DNA of 60,000 bases from Lingula anatina. Taxonomy: Eukaryota; Brachiopoda; Lingulata; Lingulida; Lingulidae. The position numbers and the translations under genes are program-made. Of the stretch, positions 15,101-26,500 are shown piece after piece (position 1 is the stretch's first letter; every line of letters starts with the position of its first letter). Under the pieces are notes generated by a model that was not told the origin of the DNA, searched no databases, and saw only the letters and a list, made by a program, of their open reading frames with translations. The stretch is from assembly GCF_001039355.2 (NCBI RefSeq), contig NW_019774547.1:188001-248000 (forward strand). The letters are read 5' to 3'.

Positions 15101-18100
15101 AGCATCGTGTAAAATACTTTCACAGTACCAATCAAATACTTAATACCAACAGCTTTCAAAAAATCACAAAAATAACCATATGTATGTGATTCGTTTACTT
15201 ATCTATAATGTACAAATGTGAGAAAGGAATGAGGGTATATATATATATATGTATATAATGTCACTATTCATGAGGCTGTCTGTCTGTCTGCTTCAGATGA
15301 GGGTAACAGTTGACAACCTAATAGCTGCAGGTTGGTGGCACTAACTGGTGGACAAAGAAGGACAGGTGACAAAGAGGCCGGTATTACCTTAGATAGGCAA
15401 TTACTCTGGCATAGCCATATGCTGCCTATGCTGTGACCACCATTGATAGAATTGCCCTGTAGTACCCAATCAAGGAACACTTATCTCTGGCTGATTGGAC
15501 TTAATCATGGAATGGTAGACTTTAGCCCATTGCTGACTAACTTTTTTATTTGTGGCCATATCTTTCCTTCAACACTGGATATAATCTTGGGCAAACGAAG
15601 CAGTTGCTAAGGAAAGCAGTCATCCCTGATGTTTACCTGCTATGCAAGCTACAGTGGATGCTATAACCAAATAACCTGATTTATTAAATTTCATGTTCAG
15701 CATGCAATTGCCAATGCCAGATAATTAACACAGAGTCCCAGAGCTTGCATGGCCAACATGAAAAATGGAGAGTACGTTAATTAAGAATTTATTTTCAGAG
15801 CAGAGAAATTCTAGCCTTTATCTCCCCAAATGCACAAATGTGCTTTCAAAGATCAGAATCAAAGGTTTTAACATTATACTGTTTCCATGTACTGGTGTTA
15901 TCTATCAAACACCGGTGACAATAAAATTGTCGGTGCATGCATCACTTGCTTTTCTCTCACTGAGCCATATAGCATTAGAGTGGAGGAACAACATTCTGAG
16001 TTCTGTCTGACATAAACCAGACTAAAGTAAATAGAATTTTCCATAATTCATCCAACTGTTAGTCTTTTTATTGAGCTGTTGTGAGTTAATGTGTTCAGAA
16101 TTTCTCTGGACAAATCCCATTCTTTTAAACTGTTTAGTGGTCCTCATTATTTAGCTAAGACTATTACCCCCGTAATCTGCCAGCAAGGAGTTGAGCGCTG
16201 GAAGACGTAATCCCCTGCAATTAGTGGAACAAATAGACATAGGTATTTAAGCCACGCAGACAATGACTTGGGCATGCTTAGGTAATTTTCTAAATTCGCA
16301 CTGAACGGAAATTGAGATTTTCACCATCAGTTGGTCAGTAAATGACATTTTGTATTTGAAAACATATTCACTGTACCAACAAACTCTTAAACCTTGATGT
16401 TGCTTCAACTCTACTGCTACTATTCAATTCTGGTTTTGCCTTTAACATTAGACATTTCTAAAGACGGCACTCAAAAATCCTGGAAAATTATGCACTTTGC
16501 TTGGCTTCAGGAAGCACGAGTTATATTGTAAGCAAGAGCAATATGAACGTGGCTATTACTTTGCTGATCTTCAAAAAGGAATGAATCAGCTAGGATTTGT
16601 TTTTACATGAGAAGATACCATTTGTTGTCTTTTTCTTAAAGAACAGCTTGCTATTCACATGGAGATATAAAAATGCTTTTTTTCTTTTTCTTAAACCAAC
16701 TTGTTCTTTTGCGAGTAATGCTTTCATTTTCTTTAAGCAAAATTACAGTCTTTTAAAATGTTCATCCAACAGTAATACAAAGAAATGGATAAAGACAAGT
16801 GCAAAATCTTATCAAATTTTGAATCCTTTCAATGTGTTTCTATAATGTATATATACAATTTGTTCTATTCTAAGAAAACAAGTGTATTCATGATGAATAA
16901 AGCATAATTCAATGATGTTATGAGAAATCTGTTGAAAAATGTCATAGGTGGTATTATGTAGCTTTTTGTGGGTTTCATATACTTTCATTCGGTGCAGAGA
17001 CGAATTAAAACTTATCTCTTGGGTCTTCATATTTCACCTTTCCATATCAAATTCTGAATATCAACCTCACTTCACACAAAGGTGAAGATTTTGGTTAGAA
17101 GAGCTGTCCTGGCAATCTTTACTTCTGCTGTGACCACTGATCCTTAATAACACATCTTCCTAGCAATTTACTTATAGTCTATGCCAGGAAGAAATGATGC
17201 TGAGGACAGTACAAATTAATGAGCTGTCACACTGTCAGTGTGAATACCACACAAATGAGAAAATATTCCTCAATTTTATTCCCACAGCTATAACTGAAGT
17301 GTGATCATTTATTTAGTACAACACAACGCCCATGAGATACTTGACCAACCAAACCTAGACATAGCATTAACTGCTTTCAATTTAACTAATGGTGGATCAT
17401 GACAGCAGCGTTTTTGTTCTACCTAACCACATTGTTCTTCTTTACAAACACTCCATGAAATATCTGCTCCCAACAAACAATGACTGCCTTACAATCTTAT
17501 TATAGAAATATGCAGTCTTCATGGAAACAGTTGATGAATTAAGAACAGGAAAAGGAGGACTTGAGTTCTTAGAGAATCAGTTGTGACTCTCAGAAATGAG
17601 ATTGAATGGGTCATATTATCAGCCCAAAGCTCATGAATATCAAAGTGAATTTCTGTACAACAGCTGAGACTATGCGTAAAACTAAACAAAAGCAATCAAG
17701 GCAGGAATAAAACCACAGACGCATCTATCCCAAGAAAAACTCGAAGGAGATTATTTCCATGTTACTACCAATAAAATAATCACAGAGCTATTTGTCCTAC
17801 AAATAGTAAAATGCATTACAGTAATTCATATTGGTGAAAATTAAATATAAACCTTGCAATGAAGACGTGATGCGGTGAAAATTACATTTAGTTCTGGGTG
17901 AATGGAGTCATGAATGTCAAGTAGTTAGAGGAAAACTGCAGAGCTGTAGGACATGGCACAAGGCAGACCTAGGGTCTAATTTACATACATCATTCCAAGA
18001 AATAAATGCCAGATCTGTCAGAAAGAGATGGTGAATAAATTACAATCAACGCAAGGGCATACAACAAGGACATTCATTCTCAGCACAAATCATTCCTCAG

Positions 18101-19601
18101 AATGAATTACTACACTGCCAGGCAGAGGTAGAATCAAAAGCAAATTTGTTATCTTCTGGGACAGTCATTTTTCCACCAACACACACACGTATACACATAA
18201 ACACATCTTTAAGTATTGCAATAGCATGGGTCTCCTCTGAAATTAAAGTCACAATTATTACCAATACAAGTAAAACACGGATTAGATGTAATACACACTG
18301 TACATGACCCATTACAAAGAGCAATGTTGATATGGCTATCAGCAAGTGCAGTTACACAGACCAATTTGATGATAACTCATATTGACCACCTGTCATTAGT
18401 TGACACAGCTAAGAGCCATATCACTCTACTTGCACACAAATCACAGCTGCTTGGGTCACTAAGGTAAATTTCCAATGACAATTGTTACAATTTTAAAAAG
18501 ATACTTTGTCTTTAGTGTTACAATGAAAATGTTCCAAATATATACTTTGTATTAAGTCAAATATTATCCATAATTCACACTATCTTAGACAAAGGAAATA
18601 AGAAAGTAATAAAGCACTGTACACTTACACAACCCACCTGCCAATCGCAGTGCTGACATGCGTTGAAATTCGGGTTCTTGAAGCCACTTCCACATGCGCC
18701 GAAAGGTTTCCCGCCCTGACTTCAGCTTGCTCCAGGGCTTGGGATTGCGAAGGAGGTCACTCAGAGTCCCCTGACTACGACATAGAACCCGCTGTGCGAA
18801 CACTGCCTGAGGTATGCTGTATCGCTTTAATTCACTGCTGATTCTTTGGGCTAGCTCTTTTGTGTTGATCTCTTCTAATTCTTGACTATTCGATGATTTG
18901 GAATCAAGACCCGAGCGTTCCTTCATTACAGATAGCCCATGGGGAGAGTGTGTTGAATGTAGACCATTGATCATTGGGCTAGGAGATTGCAGTCTCCCTA
19001 TCTGGTGAGGCAAGCCTGTGTAGGGGTCATACCCATTGGGGGACATTGACATTCGTGGTTCAGGTTTGGCATACTGAGCTTGGTATGGTTCTTGTATACC
19101 ATAATTTGGGAATCCAGAAGTGTTCATCATGGCCATGGACATGGGACTGGAGGCTCCCAGTGATGGCCCCATATTCATACTGGACATGCTCAGCGGTTTG
19201 TCAGAACGGTAACCGTTCATGTCAATTCCATAACCATTGTTCTGCATGAGAGTAAAACTTCCACTTACGCTTGGTGTATGTGCTTCCCGTGAAAATTTAT
19301 CTGACACAGTAGATATCGGTGGTAGTGGCTGTAGAGGTGTGAGGGTGGCGTAGCTATTGTTGTAATTCGGGCTCATGCGGCCGTTAACAGTGTTCAGAGT
19401 CTGGTAAGTAGCTGATTCCGGCATTTGTGATCTGAATTCGTGACTGTCGATCATGCTTGCAACACTGACGGCAAGTCCTCCGTTCCTCGAGATCGAAGGA
19501 GACAGATCTGGGCTCATCAGGTCGTGACTGCCGGCAGGGGACCCGACGCCAGAGTCTGTCAGCGTTTGATCGTGGAGTTCCCCCATGCTCTCCATCGTCA
19601 T
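1..19601 (-). CDS. onecut: Onecut (HNF6-type) cut-homeodomain transcription factor, 3' end beyond window
   Basis: Sequence-specific nuclear DNA-binding transcription factor of the ONECUT/HNF6 family (neural, endodermal and ciliary-band developmental regulator in animals). Visible coding exons on the minus strand: 19601-18638 (N-terminus plus cut domain), optional 2572-2501 (linker cassette) and 181-1 (linker plus most of the homeodomain; continues past the left edge). Exon 1 ends in phase 1 (LRLA + G) and the homeobox exon restores it (G+CA = Ala, then CKRKE), exactly as in vertebrate ONECUT proteins. Residues 85-103 hold the family's conserved TLTPLQPLPPISTVSDKF block, 113-119 SGSFTLM, and about 242-321 the cut domain (EINTKELAQRI ... 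EFQRMSALRLA). The N-terminal TMESMGELH matches the family start region. Helix 3 of the homeodomain with the diagnostic Phe48/Met50 lies off-window. Family identity is very secure; whether ATG 19601 is the first Met is not. Confidence 0.96.
182..2500 (-). other. Onecut intron between cassette and homeobox exon
   Basis: Non-coding, about 2.3 kb. AT-rich, no further exon with good splice signals and protein-like reading seen. Short ORFs here have no recognisable domains. Confidence 0.7.
2501..2572 (-). CDS. onecut: Onecut linker cassette exon (72 nt, probably alternatively spliced)
   Basis: Minus-strand segment bounded by a strong acceptor (pyrimidine tract ending CTTCCTTCCTTTAG) and a GT donor (ACCG|GTATGT). 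It is 72 nt, a multiple of three, and begins and ends in phase 1, the same phase as the junction between the cut-domain exon and the homeobox exon. Inclusion therefore inserts 24 residues (roughly GPMIENDDHDSESSSKDSK, then PKRST) between the two DNA-binding domains, and skipping keeps the frame. The peptide is acidic/serine-rich and then basic. In rat HNF6 two isoforms differ by a 26-residue spacer at this same place (HNF6 alpha/beta), which supports the call. No RNA evidence can be seen here. Confidence 0.82.
2573..18637 (-). other. Large Onecut intron (about 16 kb)
   Basis: Between the cut-domain exon and the cassette exon. I found no protein-like exon on either strand. It holds small microsatellites (TA repeat near 15236-15250, CTGT repeat near 15275-15290, T tract near 11870-11884) and many homeodomain-core TAATTA/ATTA motifs. 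Stretches such as 5800-6320 and 7000-7200 are compositionally complex and may be enhancers, but this is only an impression. Confidence 0.6.
15236..15290. repeat. (TA)n and (CTGT)n microsatellites
   Basis: A run of alternating TA at 15236-15250 followed shortly by four CTGT units at about 15275-15290, in the Onecut intron. Confidence 0.85.
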
Positions 19602-19603
19602 TC
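18638..19603 (-). CDS. onecut: Onecut exon with N-terminal region and cut domain
   Basis: Open frame from ATG at 19601 (MTMESMGELH...) to a GT donor at 18637-18636, 321 codons plus one base. The cut domain is complete (about residues 242-321). Directly upstream of the ATG the minus strand reads a T-rich tract ending in CTAG followed by GA and the ATG, a good 3' splice site (exon would begin at 19603). So an upstream exon, either 5' UTR or carrying a few extra N-terminal residues as vertebrate ONECUT proteins have before their TMES motif, is likely. If so, ATG 19601 may be internal. Reading past the donor gives GLCKCTVLYYF and a stop, which is intron, not protein. Confidence 0.95.
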
Positions 19604-22198
19604 CTAGAAAAAAACAGCGATTGGATTATTCACACCACCCAAAATACCAGGCCCAGTTACCCGTCACCACGAATTTCAACCTGTCTGAGTTTAGATATTG
19701 TCCTGTCTGAGCGGTTTCTGCAGAAACAATCTCTCAATGGCCAACCTCCATGTTGAAGCTTTTCTTGTTTAGACAGCTGTTCTTTCGCGCACCTGCCTCT
19801 GCGCAGGTTTTGTTTGCGCATATCCGGCATCTTTCATTGTTTCTCTCCAAGTTCAGAGGCTTTGGGCTGCCCGCAGGCTTTGTTAATCTCTTTTGTGCGA
19901 TGGGCTATTACATTCAATGGGCACGCTTACCAATTATCACGCCAATTGCTCTGTCACATAATTAAAGGGGGAGGGGGCTGACAGGCCGGCATTGGAATTT
20001 GACAAAATATTACCCCAGAAAACCAAGAACGCCAGTTCATTAACATGAACGCAGTATCTTTAATAATGCATGCCAGGATGCGCCACATTATGTGGAAATT
20101 GGGTAAAGTTGGGATTACATGCTAATTTCGACGGCACGCGAATTAATTTGGTATGTAAATATTAATGTTACTGTGGTGGCAGTTGAACTTGCGCATAATT
20201 ATTATGTGTCTATGTGTGTGTGTATTTTCTAAATAGATTAGTCTCGTGACAATATTTTCGTTCGCCTAATAAAGTATTTTTGATATCAACTGATAAAGGA
20301 ATGAAATAGTTTTACCTTCTTGTGAAGTAGAAAATATGAAAGAGACAATGAACTTCAAAGTCTGCGGCCTGAAGAACAATGCACAAAGTAGGATAAGTTG
20401 CTTTGCTGCGTGCCTTCTGTTGATAAAACGCTTAATACGGTTGCTTGTGTTAAATCCTTATTAACTCCAGAGTACAAATATAATTTACACGTAACATGAT
20501 TCAAGTCGCGTGTTTATTTATTGCTGTCTAACGGTGCCGCAAAATTCGAAGTAATAAAGAAACATTTTGAGGGGTATCAAAAACACCGCTGCCCATCTTG
20601 CATCTTTTGTTTAAAGAGAAAGAAAGTTGGGATGTGAACGATTCTACAGCTTCTCAGAAAGCGAATCCGTTTAAAGTTTGTTAAATTAGAATTTGAGAGA
20701 CCGTAAGAAGTATATCCACCGCGTCTTATTTTCCAAGAATTATCTTTCTCATTATATATGAACAAATAAAGTTTTAAAAAGTAAATGACGTCTTCTTACG
20801 CCGGACTTCTTTCAACCTGCAACAAGGGTGTTTTACAGACGAGCAGAATCGAAGGCAAACCCAAATGAAGCCAGCACTCTCAATTCCAGAAAGAGTTTTA
20901 AGAAACGATCAAAAAACAACGTACGCAAGTAAGAACTATTCTTTCTTTCTTTTTTTCTTTTTTCGTTTACCGACCGATTATAAAAGTGATGTTTTCTGAC
21001 TGTCTCTCGGTGAGCATTAAGCAAGGACGATATAGATACGCTAACACTTTGATATCGGAATCGGATCCTCAGATTCGATTAATCATTACAATATTATACA
21101 CACATGTCTAGCGAAACATACGACGTTCCGTTAAATTCTTACGGTGTTTCGGCTTTAAAAATTACGCATACGGGTCTTAGGTTCAAGATTTTGACAACGT
21201 TTTCTTAAAAACCCATGTTCAGAAAATTTCACCTCTTTATTGATATCCCTCAGAATTCTATATGTGTAAGAACAAGTAGTTCAAATCTTAAGAACTGACA
21301 TATGAATTCCTTCTGGGAAGGGGAACACCTCTGACTTCGATTAATCATTAAAACAGACAAACATTTTACTCCATACAGAGTACAATATCAAGTCCCAGTT
21401 TTAATCGGAGTTTTAAAATTTATTTTAATACAGCAAGATAAAATGACTTTCACGGGAAATGAGCAAATATTTTTTAGCTAAGATGCCATTTTTGGGACCA
21501 TCTTCTAGACTGCTTGGCAGCTAACGGAGATAGATCGGCCCATGTGGTTTGAACGCGTGTTTAACCGAGGTAAATTTAATTATTGCTCTTAAAGTCTTAT
21601 TTGTTTAAGATAGCAAATGCAAACAAAAATTTCTCTCACCAAGAATGGGTTATTATATTGCCATACTAGTTGTCTGCATTTTTACCGTGTATTTCAAAAC
21701 GTAGTTTAAATATTGTAGCTGTATCTAAAAAATCGTTCAAATACTTTTTAACCGACAAACTTCTAAAATGAATTTAAAGGAAATATCTTAATATCTAAAA
21801 TAGCATTACTAAACTATTTGACGAGTGAATGGAATATTAGCACCTAGATCCTCAATATACCCCGTGCAAATAAGCCTTCAAAAATGAATTTGAAAAATGT
21901 TCTAAATTTCATCTCTTATCAATGTGTGCATTCCGTTGGTGATATCAAAACATCAAAGTCAATATTGAATGGATCACTCTAGCAGGCAGTGCTAAAATAA
22001 AGTAGCAACTACCTTTGAAGCTTGTCGTTAATTATCTTTCGTCGCTGCGTATTTTACGACGTTAACACCAAAAGTTCTTAAGAAAAGAAGTGCACTATAG
22101 AAATGGCAAGAATGGGACATAATTGTAAATTGTCCTACGAAGCAATGAAAAATTACTAGGAAATAAATGGCTACATGTAAAAATAGCGTAATACTTAC

Positions 22199-22435
22199 CC
22201 ATATATCGCCGCATGACATGAGATTCCTTTTAGACACACACAAGTTGATGTTATGAATCCTCGGAGTTAGTGTGCACACTTGGTCGCTTTTGTGAAACTT
22301 TCCATTTATACGGCAGCAAATGACGGCGTTTGTTTGGATGCCCATGAGCCAGAACAATTGACGTTCATGACGAACCACCAGCTTTGTATAAATCGTGGAT
22401 ATCGACCCATGGGACTTCTGTAAATATTTGGCCAT
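22199..22435 (-). other. Possible upstream (5') exon of Onecut
   Basis: On the minus strand a strong donor (ATATGG|GTAAGTATT) follows position 22199, and an open frame runs up to it from 22435. If spliced to the acceptor at 19604, the reading frame across the junction hits a stop (GAA TGA), so this would be 5' UTR and translation would start at 19601. No family similarity is seen in its translation. It rests on one good donor, the existence of an orphan acceptor before the Onecut ATG and correct orientation. Alternatively it is a chance donor. Confidence 0.3.
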
Positions 22436-22740
22436 ACAATACTATATTAGAATTACATATAATACAGATAGTCCAAAATGAAGCCGCAGAGGGATTAATT
22501 CCATCGATGCCTTTGCCTTGAAGCGTTCTTTATTTCGGTAGCCTACAAAACGTAATACGTATAATGACAGCGACTAGAAATATTTGTCGGATATGACCGA
22601 GGCCGTTTTATAGAAATCTATAATGCGGTCAAATGAGCAAATTTCATTTTACCTGAAAAGTCAAACAAAATTTAGATGATAGCAAGAGTCTAATTCGACC
22701 TTTTAAAAATGTTTTGTTTGTCGGGTATCTGGGCGTTTTG

Positions 22741-22787
22741 CGTTTCCATCTTTTTTTTTTTTTAATTTTTCATCTTTTTTGAAAAGT

Positions 22788-22819
<32 letters not shown>

Positions 22820-22865
22820 GGGGGGGGCTTTGAAGGGGGTTTGAGAAGGGGGGGGCTTGAGGGGT
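22741..22865. repeat. Poly-T / poly-G low-complexity tract
   Basis: T runs at 22751-22763 and 22789-22818 pass directly into G9 and further G5-G8 blocks. Homopolymer length here is probably unreliable. Confidence 0.85.
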
Positions 22866-23542
22866 TGTAGAAACGTTCCCTTTAGTTTGCGGGGCTCACA
22901 TTCTTTTGTATAGATCTAAGGTTGGCAAAGGCCTTATTCTTATCTCCATAGAAATATTTAACTTTTGTCCCCTCACTCGACAAACTGTTAAAAACTAGCT
23001 ATGCTGATTTTCATGAAGAGAAACATTAATTAGACAAGTGTTAAAAGTAGCAGTGCGAAAAAAGAATTAACCAATTTTATTATTACTAAAATACGAGATC
23101 AGGTTATGTCAGAGGAGTTAAGATTGGTAGCCTACATTGCTGAGTCTTCCTGAGAGAGAAGAAAAATAAACACTGACAACTTGACAAGCAAAAGGCAGAC
23201 AATGACATGTAACAATCATAGGCATGAGTATCACGTTAAAATTTCAGCTGACATCTTTTATTTCGGCACTTTGGGCAAGGGTTTGTAGGTCTGTCATGGA
23301 CAAATCGACCCGAACTTTGAACCAATCAAATAAAAGGTGGTCATTCGCTTACATTGCTATTCATTGCCGACAATATATTGCAATAGATTATAATATTTAC
23401 CCAAAAAGTGTACTAAGTGAAATTTTATCACTATTACACAGTTATTTTAGAATTTTTAATATTTTTTTGTAATTCAAAAAACCATAATATAAGTCGCTTA
23501 TTTTTAGAAGGCTTAAGCGGTATTATGACCTAATTAGATATC

Positions 23543-23553
23543 AACATGGCGGC
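23543..23553 (+). promoter_or_regulatory. YY1-type element overlapping the WDR4 start codon
   Basis: AACATGGCGGC exactly fits the AANATGGCGGC consensus for YY1, a site that in animal housekeeping genes often sits just downstream of the transcription start and includes the initiator ATG. Here the ATG is the WDR4 start at 23546. Function is inferred from the motif and position only. Confidence 0.5.
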
Positions 23554-26500
23554 ATGTGTGGCGAGTCAAAATTTCGTTGTGGCTATTTGTAATGACAGTT
23601 TTTTAATTGCGAAAAAAGGGTAAGTTTTATAGAGTGCAGGGATAGCATTGAGTGTTGTTTGTACCTACAACCCACTTTCATTTTGATGGGACACTGTGTT
23701 TGCACGTGATCCCCAAATATATGAAGCCGGTCCCCCCGTTTTGATCGTTAAGGACAGCAAAAGTAAATCAACACGTGGTGATGTTATCATCGCTGTTTAT
23801 CGATCTCCTTGTTAATCGATAGTTTTTATCAATGAAGAAAACGTTGGGGAATCCCATTGTATCGGCATTTATTGCTGCATTATTAATAACGCCAGTTTGA
23901 CTGTAAATCACTGCAACCAGCTAAATAGTTCTTCAATATGATTAGCGTGGATGGTCGATGCACCATGCTGGATATCTTACCGTAGTCAAAATTTAAGTCA
24001 ATTTTCGGTCAATAAACAACCTGTTTTGTACTGAGAAGTAAGGCATTCCATTTCTAGTTATTGGTTTGAAGTTGCAAGCAATACTTAGAAGGCTTAGTCA
24101 GCGGGTCGGGTATTTCCTAGGAAATTTATCCTTGGTGCAGGTATAGTGAGTCTTTGTGCATAGCCTATCACGTTGTTAACTGTTGATACACAGAGAATCA
24201 TGCTTGTCAGCTAATTTAAAGGTATTCTGATGTATCTTTAACATAAAATAAGCAGTTCTTTAATCACAATGCTTTGGTTTTGCCTGTCATTTGTAATTAA
24301 TACACTGAGACTGTGCCATATTATATTATATTATATTATATTATAGTATATTTTATTCAAGACAAGAGTATGTTGGTGGTATCAATTCTACGTAATAAAA
24401 CTGGACCAAAACTTGTAATTTCCCTTTAATTTATAACAAGACATGATCCAGTCAAAATAATTGAACCAGTGGTATAAAATTGGAGTAAAAACAAGTTTGT
24501 GGCAATGCCTGAAAATGAGACAAACATTTAATTTGTATATACTGTTCACTAAGGTAGGACACTCTTAATTTTGATGGAATATTTGAAATACCGTATTAAG
24601 TACATAAATGTCTGGAAAATGATAACATTAGGGTATATTAAACTACAGGTTTATTCATTGGCATAATATTATACTTTAAGCTTTCAAACTGGAGGCTGGT
24701 TATTAAATATGTATGGTCAGGTCTTTTGATAAGAAGGCATCAGCATCGTATTTCCTGGCAAATTCTTCTAGAAGGTAGTGTTTTACCTAAATCAGATGTT
24801 TATTGCGGAATATTAGTGTGTAGTCACTTCAATTGCCTGCCCAGTTGAATCTCTTAGATATGTTTATAATCAAATTATTCTTTGCTATATACATAATTGT
24901 GAGAAGTTATCTGTATTGATGTGTTGTATGTCAGTGCTTTTTAACTGTCATGAATTTATTTGCCAGAAAACTGAAAGAATATTGCCTCAATAAAGATCTG
25001 TTTGCACCCTGGACCATTTTCATTGAAGATAAGGCAATCCATCTCTTCAGGTCAACTTATGAACCCTAAGTCACTGTAGACAGCAGATGCAATCCCTCCA
25101 TTTTGCCATCCTCTGCCATATCTGTAATGTCTGGGGTAGCGCTAACACTCGCCAATTTAGCCAAATGCTAAAACTGGCCTTAATTGGCTAAAGTAAATGG
25201 CCTTGATTTGGCATGTTTTAGTCAAATTATAACCATTTTGATAACAAATTGACAAAAAAGTGGTGATTTGGCTAAGCGAAAAAAATTGCTAGCACTACCC
25301 CAGAATGTGCATAGCTGGTCACCAGTGTTTTTGTATACCTGGATACTGGAATCATGATCAGATATGAACTTTTTTTATAGATAGAATGATAAATAGTAGC
25401 TTGAGGTCCATGTATACATATTCATTTCTCTATATTAGGATGGGAAAGCTACTCAATTGAAAGTTTTTTTTTCCAATTATTTTCCTTGGCAAAGTTTTTC
25501 TCCAGGCCCAGGTGGAGGGGGGTGAGATTGCTCTGGGTTAAATTTGATAAATTTCATGGTAAAAGATCCACTTTTTTTAGAAAAAGAAATTGCTGGTGAG
25601 GGACCTGTTCTCTTTTGATGATGAGCAGAGTTCGGGGTGTTAATACCAAAAGTTAGGCTGTATTCCCAGAGCTTTTAGATCGATCTATCACCGCGGGGAG
25701 TCTCACTAGACTACTGTCAGATAATCCGGCTTAAATGTCCGTCCCGCCTACTACAAGCTGTAAGGGGGTAATTAACTCTCGTATCCACCCCGCTGACAGC
25801 TGTTTAACGTGAACCCCCAGGGAGTTAGGTCGATCTAAAGTAGATCGATCTAATTTCTGGAAATGGGGTCTTAGTCACTTGCTATGTCCAACAGTGGGCA
25901 AGAGAACAGAAGGATCATATTTACTCGCCGTGGTGAGCTAAACTTAATCACACTTCACTCGCTAAAATCCTTTAGACTAATGCATTAAGGGATTTTCTTT
26001 AGATTAATACATTTGAAGCTTCTCATTTAAGTTTTTTCTTAACAGTTTGATTTATATGTGAGAGTGCTATAAAACTAGACACCAATATGCTGGTGAACCA
26101 GGTCAGTTATTGTCGTTTGAAATAAAGTGGCAAGCCAAGAAAATATCTGAAATGTAAACTTTTCAAGGTTTGAAGACCAACCACTGGAAACAGGAAAATG
26201 CACTAAGAAACTGGGGTGAAAAGTTCATTGGCCTTGTAAAGAAAGTTCTCCTTCTTCTTACATAATATAAATCAATTATGTGCCTAACTAGACAGAAATC
26301 ATAAATGGTTGCCAAAAAATTGAGGAGCAGGCATGTATTTCTGTGGGTTTTGCCACGCCCCTTCTAACATTTGCTGACAAGCTTAAGACCACTAATATGA
26401 AGAGGATAATAAGTTTGTATCTTTTATTGATCATACATTTAAAATTGATTTGCATCAAAGATGCCAAAAGGTACTGCTTTTGAAAATGAATATATATTTT

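Larger units (their letters stand above)
19604..23545. other. Divergent intergenic / 5' regulatory region between Onecut and WDR4
   Basis: About 3.9 kb between two oppositely transcribed starts; probably holds the Onecut promoter and any 5' exon(s). No recognisable protein. Contains a T(30)G(9) homopolymer stretch near 22789-22827 with further G runs to about 22862, likely low-complexity or poorly sequenced DNA. Confidence 0.6.

Noticed and set aside
22028-22435. 135-codon minus-strand frame as a protein-coding gene
   Set aside because: No recognisable similarity; kept only as a weak candidate 5' exon because of one strong donor.
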